Below, in pieces: positions 6,006 to 7,613 of a stretch of 7,613 nucleotides of DNA; within the stretch, counting starts at the first letter, position 1; each line of letters starts with the position of its first letter. The translations under genes were made by a program, and so were the position numbers. The notes below the pieces were generated by a model. That model saw nothing but the letters and a program-made list of their open reading frames with translations, was not told the origin of the DNA and made no database searches. Origin of the DNA: Actinomycetes bacterium (GTDB lineage Bacteria > Actinomycetota > Acidimicrobiia > Acidimicrobiales > Palsa-688); contig JAKACE010000080.1 in NCBI GenBank assembly GCA_021821705.1, positions 1-7,613 of the forward strand. Direction: 5' to 3'.

Positions 6006-6028
6006 ACCGGGCTCGCAAAGAGCCCGGT
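6006..6028. terminator. Perfect 9-bp hairpin next to the 5968-5997 hairpin
   Basis: ACCGGGCTC (6006-6014) and GAGCCCGGT (6020-6028) are exact inverse complements around a five-base loop GCAAA (TTTGC on the minus strand). Only eight bases separate it from the next hairpin, so the two form a tandem pair. The absence of a U-tract limits confidence that it is a classical intrinsic terminator. Confidence 0.45.
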
Positions 6029-6051
6029 GAAGCGCCCCCCTACGCCGTCAG

Positions 6052-6069
6052 CCGGGGCCGTCGCCCCGG
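6052..6069. repeat. Short GC-only inverted repeat
   Basis: CCGGGGC (6052-6058) pairs with GCCCCGG (6063-6069) around the tetraloop CGTC. It is a third stem-loop within about 100 bases of the tandem pair. With seven G/C-only pairs in very GC-rich DNA, chance occurrence is plausible. Confidence 0.35.
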
Positions 6070-6218
6070 GTGGCTGGCGCCGTCGCTTGTGACAGAAGCT
6101 ATACCCGAGCCGGCTCCGGGCACCTGGCGCGACGCCACACAAGTTCGCCGATTGCGTCCGAGCCGGGACCTGCACCAGCTCGACCACTCAGCGCGACAGT
6201 TAGCGCGCGCCGCGTCGG

Positions 6219-6260
6219 TACGCCGGTGCGCGCCCGGACCGGTACGGGCGACCCGGCGTA
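6219..6260. repeat. Bipartite stem-loop, possible structured RNA element
   Basis: The outer stem TACGCCGG (6219-6226) pairs with CCGGCGTA (6253-6260), eight exact pairs. Inside, CGCCCG (6231-6236) pairs with CGGGCG (6245-6250), six exact pairs, leaving a small 4x2 internal loop and an eight-base apical loop that contains the self-complementary ACCGGT. Fourteen pairs with an ordered internal loop is more elaborate than a simple terminator. On the minus strand it lies just downstream of korB, in the expected 3' untranslated region. Confidence 0.4.
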
Positions 6261-6283
6261 GCAGCCTCAGCCCTCGTCCGGCG

Positions 6284-6301
6284 TGAGCCGGAAGTACCGG
6301 C

Positions 6302-6304
<3 letters not shown>
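6284..6304 (-). terminator. Hairpin that contains the korB stop codon
   Basis: On the minus strand TGAGCCGG (6304-6297) pairs with CCGGCTCA (6291-6284) around TACTT. The first three bases of the stem are the korB stop codon TGA. The position suits a transcription end or a 3'-end protecting structure, but no U-tract follows. A terminating ribosome would cover the stem and keep it from folding. Confidence 0.45.
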
Positions 6305-7320
<1,016 letters not shown>

Positions 7321-7324
<4 letters not shown>

Positions 7325-7613
7325 TTGTCCTCCTTGCGGGCAGTGCTGCCGTTTGGCTGGCCGGCGAGGGCCTCGAGCTCGGCGAGGATGGCGAGCTGGA
7401 TGTCGATACGGCGGAACGGTAGGCCGTTGACCTTGTTGAGGCCCTGCGCGTCCGCCAGGAACTCCGCCCTCACGAGCCTGCGGAGCTGGCCGAGGTTGAC
7501 TTCGGGGACCAGGACCCTGCGGTAGGAGCGCACGACCTCGCCGAGGTTGGCCGGGAAAGGGTTGAGGTGGCGCAGATGGGCGTGCGCCACCCGCCTCCCG
7601 GTCGAGCGCACCG
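7321..7613 (-). CDS. korA: 2-oxoacid:ferredoxin oxidoreductase, alpha subunit, C-terminal ~97 residues (5' end outside window)
   Basis: This is the C-terminal end of the alpha subunit partner of KorB. The segment HAHLRHLNPFPANLGEVV, followed by VLVPEVNLGQL and LNKVNGLPF, is characteristic of the KorA C-terminal domain, which is thought to complete the alpha/beta interface. The frame is open to the window edge, so the GTG at 7611 is an internal valine and not a start. The final residues (GSTARKEDK) are a short charged tail. Its TGA overlaps the korB ATG by four bases, and the korB ribosome binding site lies within its last codons, so the two subunits are made from one message in matched amounts. 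Confidence 0.92.
7329..7334 (-). promoter_or_regulatory. Ribosome binding site of korB inside the end of korA
   Basis: The minus strand reads AAGGAGGACAAATG, with AGGAGG at 7334-7329 and a four-base gap to ATG 7324. It is a near-perfect Shine-Dalgarno sequence, in contrast to the first genes of transcripts in this window, which have none. It supports the chosen korB start. Confidence 0.8.

Larger units (their letters stand above)
5930..6301. other. 372-base hairpin-rich spacer without a credible gene
   Basis: This stretch separates korB from the deacetylase gene, both on the minus strand. Open frames that cross it (5939-6187 minus and 5852-6286 plus) are rich in Arg, Pro and Gly, have no recognisable domain, and look like chance frames in GC-rich DNA. 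What stands out is structure: inverted repeats at 5968-5997, 6006-6028, 6052-6069, 6219-6260 and 6284-6304, plus the perfect palindrome GAGCCGGCTC at 6107-6116. The minus strand also reads TATAGCTT near 6096-6103, a possible -10 for an untranslated transcript, but no -35 is evident. I see no tRNA and no known riboswitch. Confidence 0.6.

Noticed and set aside
6120..6180. Possible tRNA or T-loop-like sequence (AAGTTCGCCGATT)
   Set aside because: It lacks the GGTTCRANTCC consensus, and no acceptor or anticodon stems can be assembled around it.
5939..6187. 82-codon minus-strand frame in the spacer after korB
   Set aside because: Composition is Gly/Pro/Arg-rich with no domain, no clear ribosome binding site was seen, and three strong hairpins lie inside it.

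Overview
This is a very GC-rich stretch with third codon positions dominated by G and C. The gene content points to an actinomycete: a UvrD2-type helicase with a C-terminal HRDC domain, korAB, TANNNT -10 boxes set 6-7 bases before start codons, and frequent GTG starts. A deep-branching group such as Acidimicrobiia is my guess; no rRNA or lineage marker is present to prove it. Every complete gene looks intact, and I see no mobile element, CRISPR array, tRNA or rRNA.

Left block, minus strand (1-1593): an alpha/beta hydrolase runs into a membrane-anchored MurF-type Mur ligase with a 4-base GTGA overlap; the ligase leaves the window at position 1. This looks like a translationally coupled pair linked to peptidoglycan precursor or related wall chemistry. 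Diverging from it, on the plus strand (1680-3632), is a UvrD2-like superfamily 1 helicase. It keeps all the motor motifs and an HRDC domain, but lacks subdomain 2B and the tetracysteine module of mycobacterial UvrD2. The 86 bases between the two starts contain a symmetric TTAGCCTAA that can act as a -10 box in both directions.

Middle (3839-4300, plus): a 153-residue protein of unknown function with a likely ferredoxin-like alpha/beta core and a three-histidine run, apparently expressed from its own leaderless promoter. It converges on the next minus-strand operon (4377-5929), a PIG-L family deacetylase followed by exonuclease III. The ribosome binding site of the exonuclease gene overlaps the stop codon of the deacetylase gene.

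Right block (5930-7613): a 372-base stretch without a credible gene but rich in strong hairpins, then korB and the 3' end of korA on the minus strand. These encode the two subunits of a 2-oxoacid:ferredoxin oxidoreductase and overlap by ATGA. The hairpins probably end korAB transcription and insulate the deacetylase promoter, but one bipartite stem-loop could belong to a structured RNA.

The most notable points are the naturally 2B-less helicase with HRDC, the repeated leaderless promoter geometry at three unrelated genes, the symmetric divergent -10, and the hairpin-rich spacer. I see no clearly new multi-gene system here; the window is mostly housekeeping DNA repair, cell-wall and central metabolism genes.
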